Assembly (NCBI GenBank): GCA_964030785.1
Contig: OZ034970.1
Coordinates: forward strand, 34,902,943-34,966,942
From: Siderastrea siderea
Taxonomy: Eukaryota; Cnidaria; Anthozoa; Scleractinia; Rhizangiidae
Direction of reading: 5' to 3'
DNA: 64,000 bases
Numbering within the stretch: the stretch's first letter is position 1; every line of letters starts with the position of its first letter. Made by a program: the position numbers and the translations under genes. Shown in pieces: positions 1 through 11,967 of the stretch. The notes beneath the pieces are model-generated. The model did not search any database. It was not told the origin of the DNA and saw nothing but the letters and a program-made list of their open reading frames with translations.

Positions 1-2404
1 CTGTGGATATGGTTATAAAGTGGTTTGCTGTTATGATGATAAGCATACAAAACCAATACAACTATATAGGGGTGAAAAGGCTGTGTATAAATTTATGGAA
101 AATATGTTAGAAGAAGTAAAATACTGCAAAAAAGTAATGAAAAAACATTTCGATAAACCATTGAGAATGACGAAAGAGGATGAAGAGGAATTCGAAAAAG
201 TAAAAGAATGTCACATCTGTGATAAAAAATATACTGAAAAAGACATTCGAGTCAGAGATCATTGCCATATTACTGGAAAATACAGAGGCTCAGCACATCA
301 AGACTGTAATCTGAAACTCAGAATAAATCCAGAAGAAATCAAAATTCCAGTTATCTTCCATAATTTGAGAGGATATGACAGTCATTTTTTAATGCAAGAG
401 ATTGGAGCTGTTGTTAATAATAATACATACACCAAAAACGGAAAAGAGATTAAAATGGACATAAATGCAATTCCAAACAATATGGAAAAATATATGGCAT
501 TCATGCTTGGTAACCATCTAACATTCATTGATAGCTTCCAATTCATGAGCTCAAGTTTGGATAAATTAGTCAGCAACTTGCCTACTGAAGCTTTAAAGTA
601 TACAAACAAAAAATTCAAGGGCATAAAATTCGAGCTTATGACGCGAAAAGGTGTTTATCCTTATGATTACATGGACAGTTTTGAGAAATTCAATAAAACA
701 GAATTACCAACTAAAGAAGAATTTTACAGCATATTAAATAATGAGCATATAACAGACGAGGATTATAGCCATGCTCAAAAAGTGTGGACTACATTCCAAT
801 TACAAACGATGGGTGAATACCATAATCTATATCTTAAGTCTGATATACTTCTATTAGCCGACGTGTTTGAAAACTTCCGTAAGACCTGTCTTCAGTATTA
901 CAAACTTGACCCCTGTCACTACTTCACATCTCCTGGTTTGTCATGGGATGCTATGTTAAAGATGACCAATATTAAACTAGAACTAATGACAGACATAGAC
1001 ATGTTTCAATTCATTGAAAAAGGCATGCGTGGTGGTATATCTTATATTGCCAATCGATATGGAAAAGCAAACAATAAGTACATGAGAGAATACGACGAGA
1101 AGGCGCCCTCAAAGTATATTATGTACCTTGATGCTAATAATTTATACGGTTGGGCTATGAGTCAATATCTCCCTACTGGTGGTTTCAAATGGTTAACAGA
1201 AAAGCAGATTAATAAAATCAATTTAGCTCAGTATAATGAAGACAGCAACAAAGGGTTAATACTGGAAGTTGATCTAGAATACCCAAAAGAGTTGCATAAC
1301 CTTCATAACGACTACCCTCTAGGACCGGAAAAGGTTAAAGTAACTGATGACATGTTGTCTGGATATTGTAAGAACATACAGAAAAAGTTCAACATATCGA
1401 CAGGACTAGTACACAAACTGATCCCTACTTTATGCGACAAAGAAAAATATGTTCTACACTATAGAAATCTACAGTTGTATCTCGATCTCGGTTTGAAACT
1501 AAAGAAAGTGCACAGAGTATTAGAATTCAATCAGTCACCTTGGCTCAAACAATACATTGACTTCAATACACAAAAACGTACTCAAGCGAAAAATTCATTC
1601 GAAAAAGATTTCTTCAAGCTAATGAACAACAGTGTGTTCGGTAAAACGATGGAGAACATAAGAAAACGTGTCGATGTTAGACTTATTACTGATGAAAAGA
1701 AATTATTGAAAATGGCTTCTAAACCAACTTATGTAAGTAGCAAAATATTCAATGAAAATCTGGTAGCAGTGCATAAAATCAAAGAAACGCTAACTCTAAA
1801 CAGGCCGGCATATGTGGGTATGTGTATTCTTGATCTAAGTAAGACATTAATGTATGATTTTCATTATAACTACATAAAAGAAAAATATGGTAATAAGGCT
1901 AGACTACTATTCACTGACACAGACAGTCTAACATATGAGATTGAAGCTGAAGATGTGTACCGAGACTTTTGGAATAATAAAGAGCGATTTGACAACAGCG
2001 ACTATCCAGAAAACTCACCGTATTTCGATAAGACAAACAAGAAGGTAATCGGTAAATTCAAGGATGAAGCAGCTGGAATACCAATCACAGAATTCGTCGG
2101 TTTGCGATCAAAAATGTACAGTTACATAAAAGACAACCAGAAAGTAGGAAAAACAGCCAAGGGAATCAAGAAGAACATAATAAAGAACAATATCAAACAT
2201 GAAGATTATAAAAATGTATTAATTAATAACAAACAAATACATCATACCATGAAAACAATCAGAAGTATCAATCATCAACTAGGTAGTTACGAGCTCAATA
2301 AAGTGTCACTCAGCTGTTTCGACGATAAACGATATATAGCAAACGATGGAATCAATAGTTTCGCTTACGGACATTATGCAATTCAAAAATGTATCGACTG
2401 CTGA
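1..2404 (+). CDS. Protein-primed type-B DNA polymerase (DNA_pol_B_2), 5' end outside window
   Basis: The frame is open from the left edge to TGA at 2402-2404, about 800 codons with no lesion. Counting from codon GTG at 20, a Cys/His-rich HNH or zinc-finger-like module lies at residues 64-97 (CHIC, then H/C residues, then C). Exo II is at 112-123 (NLRGYDSHF), Exo III near 267-283 (YLKSDILLLADVF), a GG motif near 336-341, motif A at 371-380 (DANNLYGWAM), motif B at 533-548 (NNSVFGKT) and motif C at 633-636 (DTDS). All polymerase catalytic motifs are therefore present. Exo I should lie upstream, off the window, so the GTG is not a real start. Polymerases of this kind replicate linear virus-like elements and plasmids from a terminal protein. 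It differs clearly from the Polinton polymerase at 21.6-23.8 kb. No capsid or integrase gene follows it here. Whether it is expressed is unknown. Confidence 0.9.
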   Translation, partial: CGYGYKVVCCYDDKHTKPIQLYRGEKAVYKFMENMLEEVKYCKKVMKKHFDKPLRMTKEDEEEFEKVKECHICDKKYTEKDIRVRDHCHITGKYRGSAHQDCNLKLRINPEEIKIPVIFHNLRGYDSHFLMQEIGAVVNNNTYTKNGKEIKMDINAIPNNMEKYMAFMLGNHLTFIDSFQFMSSSLDKLVSNLPTEALKYTNKKFKGIKFELMTRKGVYPYDYMDSFEKFNKTELPTKEEFYSILNNEHITDEDYSHAQKVWTTFQLQTMGEYHNLYLKSDILLLADVFENFRKTCLQYYKLDPCHYFTSPGLSWDAMLKMTNIKLELMTDIDMFQFIEKGMRGGISYIANRYGKANNKYMREYDEKAPSKYIMYLDANNLYGWAMSQYLPTGGFKWLTEKQINKINLAQYNEDSNKGLILEVDLEYPKELHNLHNDYPLGPEKVKVTDDMLSGYCKNIQKKFNISTGLVHKLIPTLCDKEKYVLHYRNLQLYLDLGLKLKKVHRVLEFNQSPWLKQYIDFNTQKRTQAKNSFEKDFFKLMNNSVFGKTMENIRKRVDVRLITDEKKLLKMASKPTYVSSKIFNENLVAVHKIKETLTLNRPAYVGMCILDLSKTLMYDFHYNYIKEKYGNKARLLFTDTDSLTYEIEAEDVYRDFWNNKERFDNSDYPENSPYFDKTNKKVIGKFKDEAAGIPITEFVGLRSKMYSYIKDNQKVGKTAKGIKKNIIKNNIKHEDYKNVLINNKQIHHTMKTIRSINHQLGSYELNKVSLSCFDDKRYIANDGINSFAYGHYAIQKCIDC

Positions 2405-3501
2405 TATTTTTATCAAAATGTAGAAACTTCTGATATATTTATCGGAAAAAATAATTTATGGGTACGTTTTTGATTGGTTGATGAGATATCGTACGACTGT
2501 CTGATGACCTTGATACAATAGCTATTAGTGATGACTCATTTCCTGTTTTCACCAGACATGTCCAGACTTCTTTCTCGGTATAACTTCCTGTATTCCGAGA
2601 AAGACTTCCTGTTGTATGAAGTCACGCGATGTGAAAATGCGTTCGTTTCCACATGAAATAAAAACTATATATTTTCAGAGCATGAGATCACAAAATAAAA
2701 ACCTTTTTGCCAAAAAATTTGAGTGAAAAGTCACACAGATGGCTATTATTTAATGCAAATGGGTAATGCAAAAATACGATGCAAAAATACTATAGATTAA
2801 ATCATGGCATCATTGTCATCTGAATAAAATAAAACATATAGATTCCATCAAATGGAAAACTGCGTTCGGTGCCATATGAAATAAAAACATATAGAATTCC
2901 ATAAAATATTACCATAAAATAATACCATCAGATGGAAAGTAGATATATAGTTGGGTTTGGTTAGAGAGCATTTTGAAAAAATGCTCTGGAACCCCCAACT
3001 ATATAACTACTAACTTTCAGTGTTTGGTAGCAAAAAGGTTTCTTCAAACAGGTTCGTAGATTGCAAGTGACGGTATTTATCCTAACGCTGAGGTATGTAC
3101 TCAGATTTGTAGTATTTTCATGAGCGATACATCGATAAGTTTCTGACGGGCGGAAGAATCGGGAGCAATTAATACTCGCTTTTGAGCCCCATTTAGATTA
3201 TCCAAATTAGTTCGTTTAGCTTTTTTCGTCCACGTTTTCAATTCTAATTTATTCTAAATTTCAACTTGCGGCCTTAATAACATTTGAGATCAATTAAAGT
3301 GACGAAATCACTTCGAACAGGTTATTTATTATATTGTTTACGTGAAACAAGTACCATTGTTATTATGTCTGATTACTGGTATCCTCAGAAGGCATTCAGC
3401 AAACCCCTTCAGTCCCTCAACAATGTACTCTGGAGACAAAACACAGCTGAAACATTGGTTCTGTTTCAATTCTTGAGGTTTTATAGAATGTAACTAAGCT
3501 A
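2405..3501. other. AT-rich non-coding tail after the polymerase
   Basis: No credible gene is seen. The stretch is AT-rich. A phrase resembling TGAAATAAAAACATATA occurs near 2653 and 2877, and the dyads CCATCAAATGG and CCATCAGATGG lie near 2846 and 2926. A long hairpin follows at 2943-3005. This could be the terminal non-coding part of the polymerase element, but no matching end is visible because the left side is cut off. Confidence 0.5.
2943..3005. repeat. Imperfect hairpin with ~28-nt arms
   Basis: The left arm starts with ATATATAGTTGGG and ends GAGCATTTT. The right arm starts AAAATGCTCT and ends CCCAACTATATA. The arms pair almost throughout with a loop of a few bases. It lies 540 bp after the polymerase stop. 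It could be a terminal hairpin of the element, a small foldback insert, or a transcript 3'-end structure; the sequence alone does not decide. Confidence 0.7.
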
Positions 3502-3510
3502 CATTTGGTT

Positions 3511-4235
3511 GGGTGTTCTGAAAACGCGGGGTCGGGGTGCGGACTGCGGGATCAACAAAACAGAAAAAATACAAAAAAATAATAATAACAACAACAACAA
3601 CAACAACAAATTTTAAAACATCCGAAATAAAAAGGAAAAAAAGAAAATAGCTAAATACTTAACAAGACAATTGAGAAATGCAAGAAAAATACAAAAATAA
3701 AGTGAGAATTGAATATTTAACTGTCACGCGAACCAATGAATAAATAACGAGAAATTGCAATAATCATTTGTAATAATCGTGAGGTCTGTTTGGAACAGTC
3801 TTTTTTCACGCTCTGTTTTTTTTTTTAATTTTATATCATTTCCGATGTATTTCACTGCTTCTGTGACCAAAAAGAACCACAGCTGACCGGTATGTCGAGC
3901 GATCCGAGCCAACCAGTTACTTGAGTTAGCGGTTTACTCGATGTTGATTTCACGCACGAAAATCAAATCGTGCACTTAATTTTCATTGCATGCGAATTGA
4001 GGGCTATTTACTGTGGCACTCGAGGTGATGCTAGTGCCTGCAGCCAGTAAGGGATGGACCATTATAATTTTGCGGGTGGGGTTGGGGTAGGCAATTTCAT
4101 ACTGCAGGAATTTGTTTTCGTGACTAAAAGCTTTGTATGAATTTTATTTCACTAGCTTGCCGGTACGGCAATACCCTTTGTTCTTGCGTGTACAGAACGA
4201 GCCGCGAGCTCAGCTCTTTGTTGTAATACCCGGTG
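3511..4235 (+). repeat. Left terminal inverted repeat of the foldback element
   Basis: It begins GGGTGTTC, has a GC-rich subterminal part (GGGGTCGGGGTGCGGACT), then an AAC-rich microsatellite at 3586-3609, then matching sequence down to a TTCTTGCGTG..CAGAAC segment near 4181-4199. All of this recurs inverted at 8385-9043. Confidence 0.8.
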
Positions 4236-4379
4236 TATGTTTGTTTTGAAAGTGACAACATCTCATTTTGTTTCAAAGTCACAACAGTCCTCATCTGTAA
4301 TATCCTTCGGTCAGTCTATTATCCAGTGTATACATCACTGTTCACTGTGCTAAAATCTTGAACTTTAGTCATCTATAAT

Positions 4380-7300
4380 GTCTTTTGGTCAGTCTAGTAT
4401 CGAATGTATACACCACTGTTGACTATGCTATAAATCTCTTGAACTTTAGACAGCGAAACTGCGGAACCTACAGAGCTTGTCATGAAACGTCAAGTAGTTT
4501 TCCTTTTTTTTACTCCACCGTCAGGACGGGGTCTAGTAATACCCATTTTTCCATGGTTTTTACCTCGCCGTCAGGACGGGGTCTACTAATACGCTTTTTT
4601 TTTCGTGGTGTTTTTTTTTTTGGGTGGTCACTTGCCCCAGACCTCGGGTTTTCGCTCGGCCAAGGAAATACTCGTCGTGTCTTTCGCTACACAGCCAAGG
4701 GCTTTTATCTTGAGTGACCGTAACATATTTTACACCCCGGGGGGGGGGGGGGGACAACGGCGGGGTCTAATGCCCGTGGGGCTTTTCTTGTTTTTTGTTG
4801 GTCACTTGCCCCAGACTTCCACTCGGCCAAAAAATACTCGCCGGTATTCTTCGTTCATTTAGCGTTTATTCCCCAAAATTTTCATGAGAGTTGGCGTAGA
4901 AATCACTGGCGATTGGATAGCATAAAAATCCCTTCGTCGAGGACAAGAACGAAGATGCTAACGAGCTGTGAAAGCCATCGGTTCGATCTTGTTATTTTCG
5001 CCACTCGACTTGAGCCTGCCAAAAGACACGGTGAAATATTCATCAGTGAAATGCAAGCATTTTTTTTAGCAGTTTTGCTTTGCTTCACCAAAATCTTTTT
5101 GGGAAATTTGCGTAGAAAAGTACAAGGACTTCAACTTCTCGTCGACGAGAGCAAGGATGAAGGTGCTAGCGAGTTTTTAAAGCCAATGATTCATGCTACG
5201 TGCCGTACCACATAAACAATTCGTCATTAAAACACAGAAGCTGATTCGGGGAAGTAACTTGCTAGCGGCAAATCACTCATCGAATCACGGCCTAACATAG
5301 ACTTTTATATTTTTTTATAGCTACCAGTTTCTTTTAGATTTTAGAATAAGTTTCTTTATCAACAAATCTATTTAAATTTCCGTGCCCTTGTTATTTAGAA
5401 TTACGCTGACATGTCAGTTAGTTTATTTAAAAAACGTGACGTAACTGAGTCACGCTATGGTCAAAATATTTCGTCACGTTCTTCTTAGCGCAGGCTAGGA
5501 CAGGCGGATGACCAAGGAATGAGGGATGGAAAAGGGGGTCATACTATCAGGGATTCATGTTATCACATGGAGAAGGGTGCGGAGCAGACGTAAGGGGGAA
5601 TGGCAGCAAACACGTCAAGGGTACGATAAATCTCCAACTTCAAAATTTACACCACTTGGGCTCGTATCTTGAGTAATCGTAATATATTTTGCTCCTTGGG
5701 GGGAGGAGAAAAACGGCAGGGTCCAATGCCCCTTGGGCCTTTCTTGTTCTTTCTTACCCCCCATCAGGACGGGGTATAGTAATACCCGTTCTTTTTTTCA
5801 TTATTATTATTATTTTTGGGGGGGGGGGGTCACTTGCCCCAGACCTCCGGTTTTCGCTCGGCCAAACAAATACTCGTCGCGTCTTTCGCTACACAGGCTA
5901 GAGCTTGTATCTTGAGCGACCATAATATTTTTTACACCCCAAGGGGAGGGAGAACAACGCCGGGTTTAATGTAGGCTCAGTCTCCAGCCGTGAGTGTCTC
6001 GATGCGCCCGCGATTTTCGCCACCTTCACGGCTGGGCGCACAGGTTTGGTTATTGTTAAGACTGACCAATCAGAGACAAGCCCCGTGAAATTTGCGGGGA
6101 AGAATGTGCGGCATAATTTAGCGAGATTTCGTCCTTCCCTTGAAATTTCACACTTTTAGGAGGACGTTTCAGGCATACTTTCGCATTTCGCTTTTTTTCA
6201 AAACGATACAAAAAAAAAACATATAAAATTTAAGCAAATGACGTGTGGATTGTCTGCATAATTATTAAAATTGTAATGACATCACGGACATGCAACCAAA
6301 CCCGTGCACCCAGCCGTGAAGGTGGCGAGAATCGCGGGCGCATTGAGACACTCACGGCTGGAGACCGAGCCTAGGTTTAATGCCGCTGGAGCTTTTCTTG
6401 TTTTTTGGTCGCCACTTGCCCCAGATTCCCGGTTTTTGCTCCGCCAAAAAGATATTGGTCGCAAACTCCTGCTAAATATAAGCATTGTTCGGCCGTTTAC
6501 CGTCGATTCGCCAAAATTTTCATGAAAGTCGGCGTAGAAAATTATTAGGGATGTAATGGCATAAAAATCCCTTCAACGAGAGCAAGGACGAAGATGCTAG
6601 CTTTGAAAATCACCGATTCCGTGTTCTTTATATTCCCGTTGGTAAGCCAAACGAGGTTAGATATTCAACAGGGAAATGCAAGCATTTTTTTGGCAGTGTT
6701 GCTTTGCTTCGCCAAAATCTGTAGGAAAATTTGTGTTTAGAAAAGTACAAGGAATTTAATGGAGTTAACTTCTCTTCGATGACAGCAAGGGGGAAGATGC
6801 TAGCGAGCTTTGAAAGCCAGCAATTTATGCTGGCATGCCGTAACACGTAAACATTACGTCATTGAAAGACAAGCCGATTCTGGGAAATTCCGTGCTTTCG
6901 CTAAAGCATTCATCGAATCATGGCCTAAAAGTAGACTTTAACGTTTCCTTTTCCAGTAGATAACCGTTCCCTTTTAGGATAATTTCTTCTTCATCAATAA
7001 ATCTATTTAAATTTCCGTGCCCTTATCATTTAGAATTACGCTGAGATGTCAGGTCGTTTAAAAAAAAAACGTGATGTAACTGAGTCACGCTTAATGGTCA
7101 AAACTATTTCGTCACGATCTTCTTCACGAGTGCCAGAACAGGTGGATGACCAAGGAATGAAGGATGGAAAAGATGTTCATACTATTAGGGATTCATGTTA
7201 TCACAAGCAGGAGGGTGCAGAGAAGACGTGGGGGCGGGGGGGGGGGGGGCGGATGGCGGCAAACACGTCAATGGTAAGATAAAAAAGTCACCAACTTCAA

Positions 7301-8270
7301 AAATTTACACCCCTTGGGCTCATATCTTGAGTGAACGTACTGTATTTTGCACCGCAAGGGACGGGGGGGAAAAACGGCGGGGTCCAATGTCCCTCGGGCT
7401 TTCCTTGTTTTTTGCGGTGGTCACTTGCCCCAGACCTCCGGTTTTCGTTGGACCAAACAAATACGTGGTGCAAACTTTTAATAGGCCAACATAAGCATTA
7501 CCTTTGGTCGGTTAGCGCCGATTCGCCAAAATCTTCATGGAAAACGGTGTAGAAAATTACGAGGGATGCAATGCAAGGCAATCTGTTCGACGAGAGCAAG
7601 GACAAAGACGCCAGCAAGCTTTGAAAGGCACCGATTCGATCGGGTTACTCGCGCGGACCAGAGCTTAACAAACAAGATTGAATATTCAACAGTGGAATGC
7701 AAGCATATTTTGGCAGTTTTGCTTTCCTTCGCCAAAATCTTTAGGGAAAGTTGTGTAGAAAAGTACAACAAATTCAAAGGAGTTGACTTGTCTGCGACGA
7801 GAGCGAGGACGAAGATGCTAGCAAGCTTTGAAGCTTGCACGCATTTACCTAACTTGCCGTAACAAGTAAACATTACGTCATTGAAAGACAGACGCCGTTT
7901 CGGGGAATTTCCTTGCTTTCGCTAAAGCATTCATCGAATCATGGCCTAAAAGTAGACTTTTACGTTTCCTTTTCCAGTAGATAAACGTTCCCCTTAGATT
8001 TTAGGATAAATTTTTAGGATAAATCTATTTAAATTTCCGTGCCCTTATTATTTAGAATTACGCTGAGATGTCAGTTCGTTTTAAAAAAGTGACGTAACTG
8101 AGTCACGCTATGGTCAAAACTATTTTGTTACGTTCCTGTTCGCGAGTGCTAGAACAGGTGGATGACCAAGGAATGAGGGATGGGAAAGTGACCGTAATGT
8201 ATTTTGCATCCCAAGGAGAGGGGGAAAAACAGGGGGGTAATGCCCCTGGGGCTTTTCTTGTTTTTTGAGG
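4380..8270. repeat. Large internal tandem repeats (~0.95 kb unit, about three copies)
   Basis: A recurring block contains CTTGAGTGACCGTAA, a poly-G run, CTTGCCCCAGACCTCCGG, ATTCGCCAAAATCTTC, GACGAGAGCAAGGACGAAGATGC (in part) and TGACGTAACTGAGTCACGC. Unit starts lie near 4697, 5658, 5900 (after a short partial unit), 7318 and 8187. The second main unit is longer because of the MITE at 5972-6373. Open frames here run through G-runs and diverge between units, so I treat the block as non-coding. It may be amplified transposon interior. Confidence 0.8.
5972..6373. mobile_element. 402-bp MITE with ~80-bp TIRs and 9-bp TSD, nested in the foldback element
   Basis: The left end TAGGCTCAGTCTCCAGCCGT and the right end (reversed) TAGGCTCGGTCTCCAGCCGT match over about 80 bp (5972-6051 against 6294-6373) with few differences. 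The flanks are GGTTTAATG at 5963-5971 and 6374-6382. Each TIR also holds a subterminal dyad (CAGCCGTGA with TTCACGGCTG). The other tandem units lack it, so they serve as empty sites. The 9-bp TSD again fits a Mutator-like system. Confidence 0.88.
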
Positions 8271-8384
8271 TTTTTGTATGTTATTTCCTGGATATACAAA
8301 ATTTGTCTTTAACTTACCATTCAAGTGATTCGAATTCTTTTAGAAATCTTTTTTTTCTCGAAATTATCCCGGGTTAACTGTCGC

Positions 8385-9043
8385 TTAATTTCGCGTTGGA
8401 ACCTGGTATCGGCTGTTCTGCTCACGCAAGAACCAAAGAAAGAATAATCTTCTTAATGCCTTGTTTTGTACAGACATAGCTGCATCTCCTCGAGTAACAA
8501 TAGCTCCTCGAGTTTTCATGCAATGAGCGTAGAATAGTGCCAGATTTTATTTGCGTGCATGAAATCAACATCTTGGGAAGTGCAAGTCGGGTTCCGATCC
8601 CCGCAGGACGATATACCGTTCAGTTGCATTTTGGTTGCAATATTAATATCGCTATATGCAAAAAACGTTTGTAAATATTTTTATGCCAAACAAACTGAAG
8701 TCAACAATGCAAAAAAAATGAAACAAAATCAAATTGCGGCAAAAAAGAGTTCCCACACAGACCATATGATCATTGTAAAATGATAAATTTCTCGTTATTT
8801 ATTTATTGGTTCACAAGAGAGTCACGAGAGCCAAATTCTTGCTTTATTTTTATATTTTCCTTGTATTTTAATTATACTTTAAAAGTATTTAGCTATTTCT
8901 TATTTCCTTTTTATTTCGGATGTTTTGTTGTTGTTGTTGTTATTATTATTTTTTCGGTTTTTTTAACCCCACACCCCACACCCTACACCCCACACCCCAC
9001 ACCCCCCAGTCCGCACCCCGACCCCACGTTTTCGGAACACCCT
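8385..9043 (-). repeat. Right terminal inverted repeat of the foldback element
   Basis: It is the inverted partner of 3511-4235. It includes a GTT-rich run near 8930, a CACCCCACA-type minisatellite at about 8969-9006 that the left arm lacks, and the end GAACACCC at 9035-9042. The minisatellite explains most of the local difference between the arms. Confidence 0.8.
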
Positions 9044-9052
9044 CATTTGGTT

Positions 9053-10190
9053 ACCTACCAACTACAACAAATGAAATCGGTTCAGACACTGACAGAGACA
9101 AATTGCAAAGTCGGGATAACAGCTGTTTAAATGTAAAACGTTGAACCTCCATCATGTGTAAGGTGTAGCTTGGTATAGCAAATTCTTGTTCGTCGTAGAA
9201 TATGTGAATTTATTTAGTTGGCATTTTCCCCGTGCAAAATGGTAAATCTGCCGTCGAGAAGTTATCCATGCACGAAAGTCGCTTCCCTGTCTCACGCACA
9301 GTAACGCAACCTGTGGACTTCAATTCTCTCATTACCGTCTGTTTTTATGGCCTATAACTTTATTTTAGATTCTAAATGATTGAAAACAACACCGACAAGC
9401 CAAACGAGTCCATTCGAATACCTCGTGCTGGAATTATTAAATAATACAGAACTGAGTCACCTGAAATCTCTCGGGGGAGGGGTGGGGAAGGAACGACTTT
9501 AATAGCCGCAAAACGTTTATGTGCAAAATCTGCGGCAGTGAAATGATTCAAACGATAACCGTGTACTTTGTTAGCCTGTATATATGTTACCATTTTGAAG
9601 TTTTCATGTATTTGTTAAGTGTTAAAAGCTGATTTAACGTGACCCACTTGTCACTCAACAGATATGTCTATTTTAGGAAAATGTCAGTTTTGCAGAACCT
9701 ATGCTGACCCTTAAAAGTGAATTGCCCGCAAAGTTTTTTCAATAACGATTAAGTATAATCCTTTGGGTCTTTCAGGAAATGCAGATCAACCATTGACTTT
9801 GTCTACTTCACAGAAAAAAATTCCTTTGAAATTTGGTAAAAATGGCACTTTTTCAAATCTGCCAAACCACCCTCTATGTTAAAAACGATTACTCAGCTGA
9901 TAAGAAGAGCCTGAAAGAAATATTAGTATTTTTACGAAGATAAAGGTTAGTTTAAAAAAGAAACCTCATTTGATTTACGATTGGCTAACGTTTGTTTTGA
10001 CAAGAGACATGCAAAGTTGGTAAATTTTAGAAAATGTTTTGAGCCGAAATTGTTCCCAGGGGGGTCAAATTTAAATTGCCTGTCACGTGACCACATTAGT
10101 ATTAGAAGACAAAATAATGTTGATTTGATTACTTGCTCATGACTAGTTTTCAGCAGGCAAAGTTTGAGATAGGGTTGTTTCGGACCATTT
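9053..10190. other. Intergenic, no gene recognised
   Basis: There is AT-rich sequence without a credible reading frame, splice-bounded exon or clear repeat boundary. A short minus-strand open frame at 9372-9593 has no recognisable features. Confidence 0.5.
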
Positions 10191-11495
10191 CCACAAGTCT
10201 TTGAACCTCTCGTGGACTGGCTCTTAACAACATCCTCAGATACCCAGGGGCAGTAAAACCCTGATTTTATTAAAGCGGTGTAAACTCAGACTTGTACAGT
10301 TTTGTTTACATTAGACCGGTCTGAAAGTGAAACTGGCATAAGTATTTACATGAGACCAACCATCTCTAAAAATACAGTTTACCTCTCATTCACCAGCTTG
10401 GAATGCCACTTATTTAAATGCGCATGCTCAAAACAAACATCTTAAAAAAAATTGGGGTAGTTTTTCATGTGAGCGTGCGTGCTCAGTGCATGACGTGGCA
10501 TGACATTGCCATGTGAATTGCGTGCGCAGTATGGATGTGCAAAAAAAAAAAATTGCGCAAATGTCCTTAGAACCTCCCTAAAGCCATGGGCTTACTTTTG
10601 GCAATTGAGATAATTAAAATACGCTTTGTTTTCCTTACAGGTTTTTATTCCGTCAACCTGATGTTAGAAAAATATGGCAGTTTATTGTAGGGCTTTGGCT
10701 GAGAAATTTTTGTACTGTTAGCTACATGTATGTTCCCAGGCAGGCATTATCAATTGAAATGAAAAATCTGAAAGCCGTTTTGAAATAAGGTTTTTTATGT
10801 TTTGTTCTTTTCTGCGAAAGATTTTGATGTTGGTGATTAGTTTGACTGTATCCACACACACTTTATGTTCCCTCAGTAACACACCCATACACCATTAACT
10901 TTTATTTGGGAGTAACACTACTCCCCCCCGCCACACACACACAACTAACTTCCCGGGAATGATGATTCAGACTTATTTGATTGAATTCACTATACGGGGA
11001 AAACTATTTCAATTGATTGATTCAGCACAATCTGATCCCCTCTTGTCAGTTCATTACCTAATAGGATTCTGATTATTCTGAAATGATTTAGGAAGATGCT
11101 TTTCTTTTTGTTTTTCTTTGCTACCAGATTATGATCATGACAATCAGTAACATTGTTCATTGGTGACATTAGATGCAGTGTAAAGGGTAATGATCAAACC
11201 AAAACAAATTAAACCACAAGATTTACTGTCATCACGGTCAGGGGTAGTAACAGAGTGAGTCATAATCTGTGCATCAAATAAAGTCTCTAGTGATTACTGG
11301 ACCATTTGTTATTCACATTGGCAACACTGTTAGTCACAGATTGGTTAATTGAATTGAAGGGGGGTGATTTTTAATTGGCTGATTGACTGATTCATCAACT
11401 CAGTGGTTGAGTGGTTGATTGATGACTGATGGGTACTTAAAGAGATTGATTTTAATATAATAGTCCCTGGGCATCAATAAAAGTAAACAAGGTAC

Positions 11496-11668
11496 ATTAT
11501 TATTCCACTATAGCATCAGTTTTCCATATAAGGAGAAAACACATACATGGGAGTATGAAAGTGTATTGCACTGTAGAAAGCGTATTGCACTGTAGTGTCC
11601 TGGCTTCAAATCATCCATTGAATAAATCACTTAAAATGATAGGCAAATATTGTAGTGGAATAATAAAT
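11496..11668. repeat. Small inverted-repeat element within copy A
   Basis: ATTATTATTCCACTATAG at 11496-11513 is repeated inverted at 11650-11668 (TTGTAGTGGAATAATAAAT). The surrounding ~400 bp is missing from copy B at the matching place. It is probably a short MITE; no clear target duplication was resolved. Confidence 0.55.
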
Positions 11669-11967
11669 ATCATTCAGTGGTTTTAAAGATAATACTCGAG
11701 GACATTTTACTCATTGCTCGCATTTTTCCACGTACGACTACACAACTTATCTGTCAAACCATCGAATAAGGTGGATGTATTCTTCATTTAGTACCTTGTC
11801 TATACAATTTCTCTCCTCTGAAAACTCTGCAAAAATGTAAATAAATTAAACCGTACACTTGTGGCAGAGAAAAGACCGAGGCAAGGTGAACAAGAATAAT
11901 TATTGCGCCCAATATTTAAGTTTACAACCTAAAACTGGGGCTTATTTAGAATTTTGTAAAACAGGTA

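Larger units (their letters stand above)
3511..9043. mobile_element. 5.5-kb non-autonomous foldback DNA transposon with 9-bp TSD (Mutator-like)
   Basis: The ends are inverted copies: the left starts GGGTGTTCTGAAAACG, and the right end read in reverse gives GGGTGTTCCGAAAACG. The homology runs inward about 0.7 kb (about 3511-4235 against 8385-9043) with indels. The element is flanked by the same 9 bp, CATTTGGTT, at 3502-3510 and 9044-9052. A 9-bp duplication with long inverted repeats fits Mutator-like (MULE) elements. No transposase is encoded, and the interior is tandem repeats plus a nested MITE, so it would have been moved in trans. The superfamily is inferred from TSD length and TIR form; the insertion itself is well supported. 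Confidence 0.85.

Noticed and set aside
4385..7873. Many overlapping open frames of 60-110 codons
   Set aside because: They run through poly-G and repeat units, differ in frame between tandem units and show no domain; they are chance frames in repeats.
8780..9130. Hydrophobic and proline/threonine-rich frames
   Set aside because: They arise from GTT and CACCCCACA microsatellites inside the right TIR.
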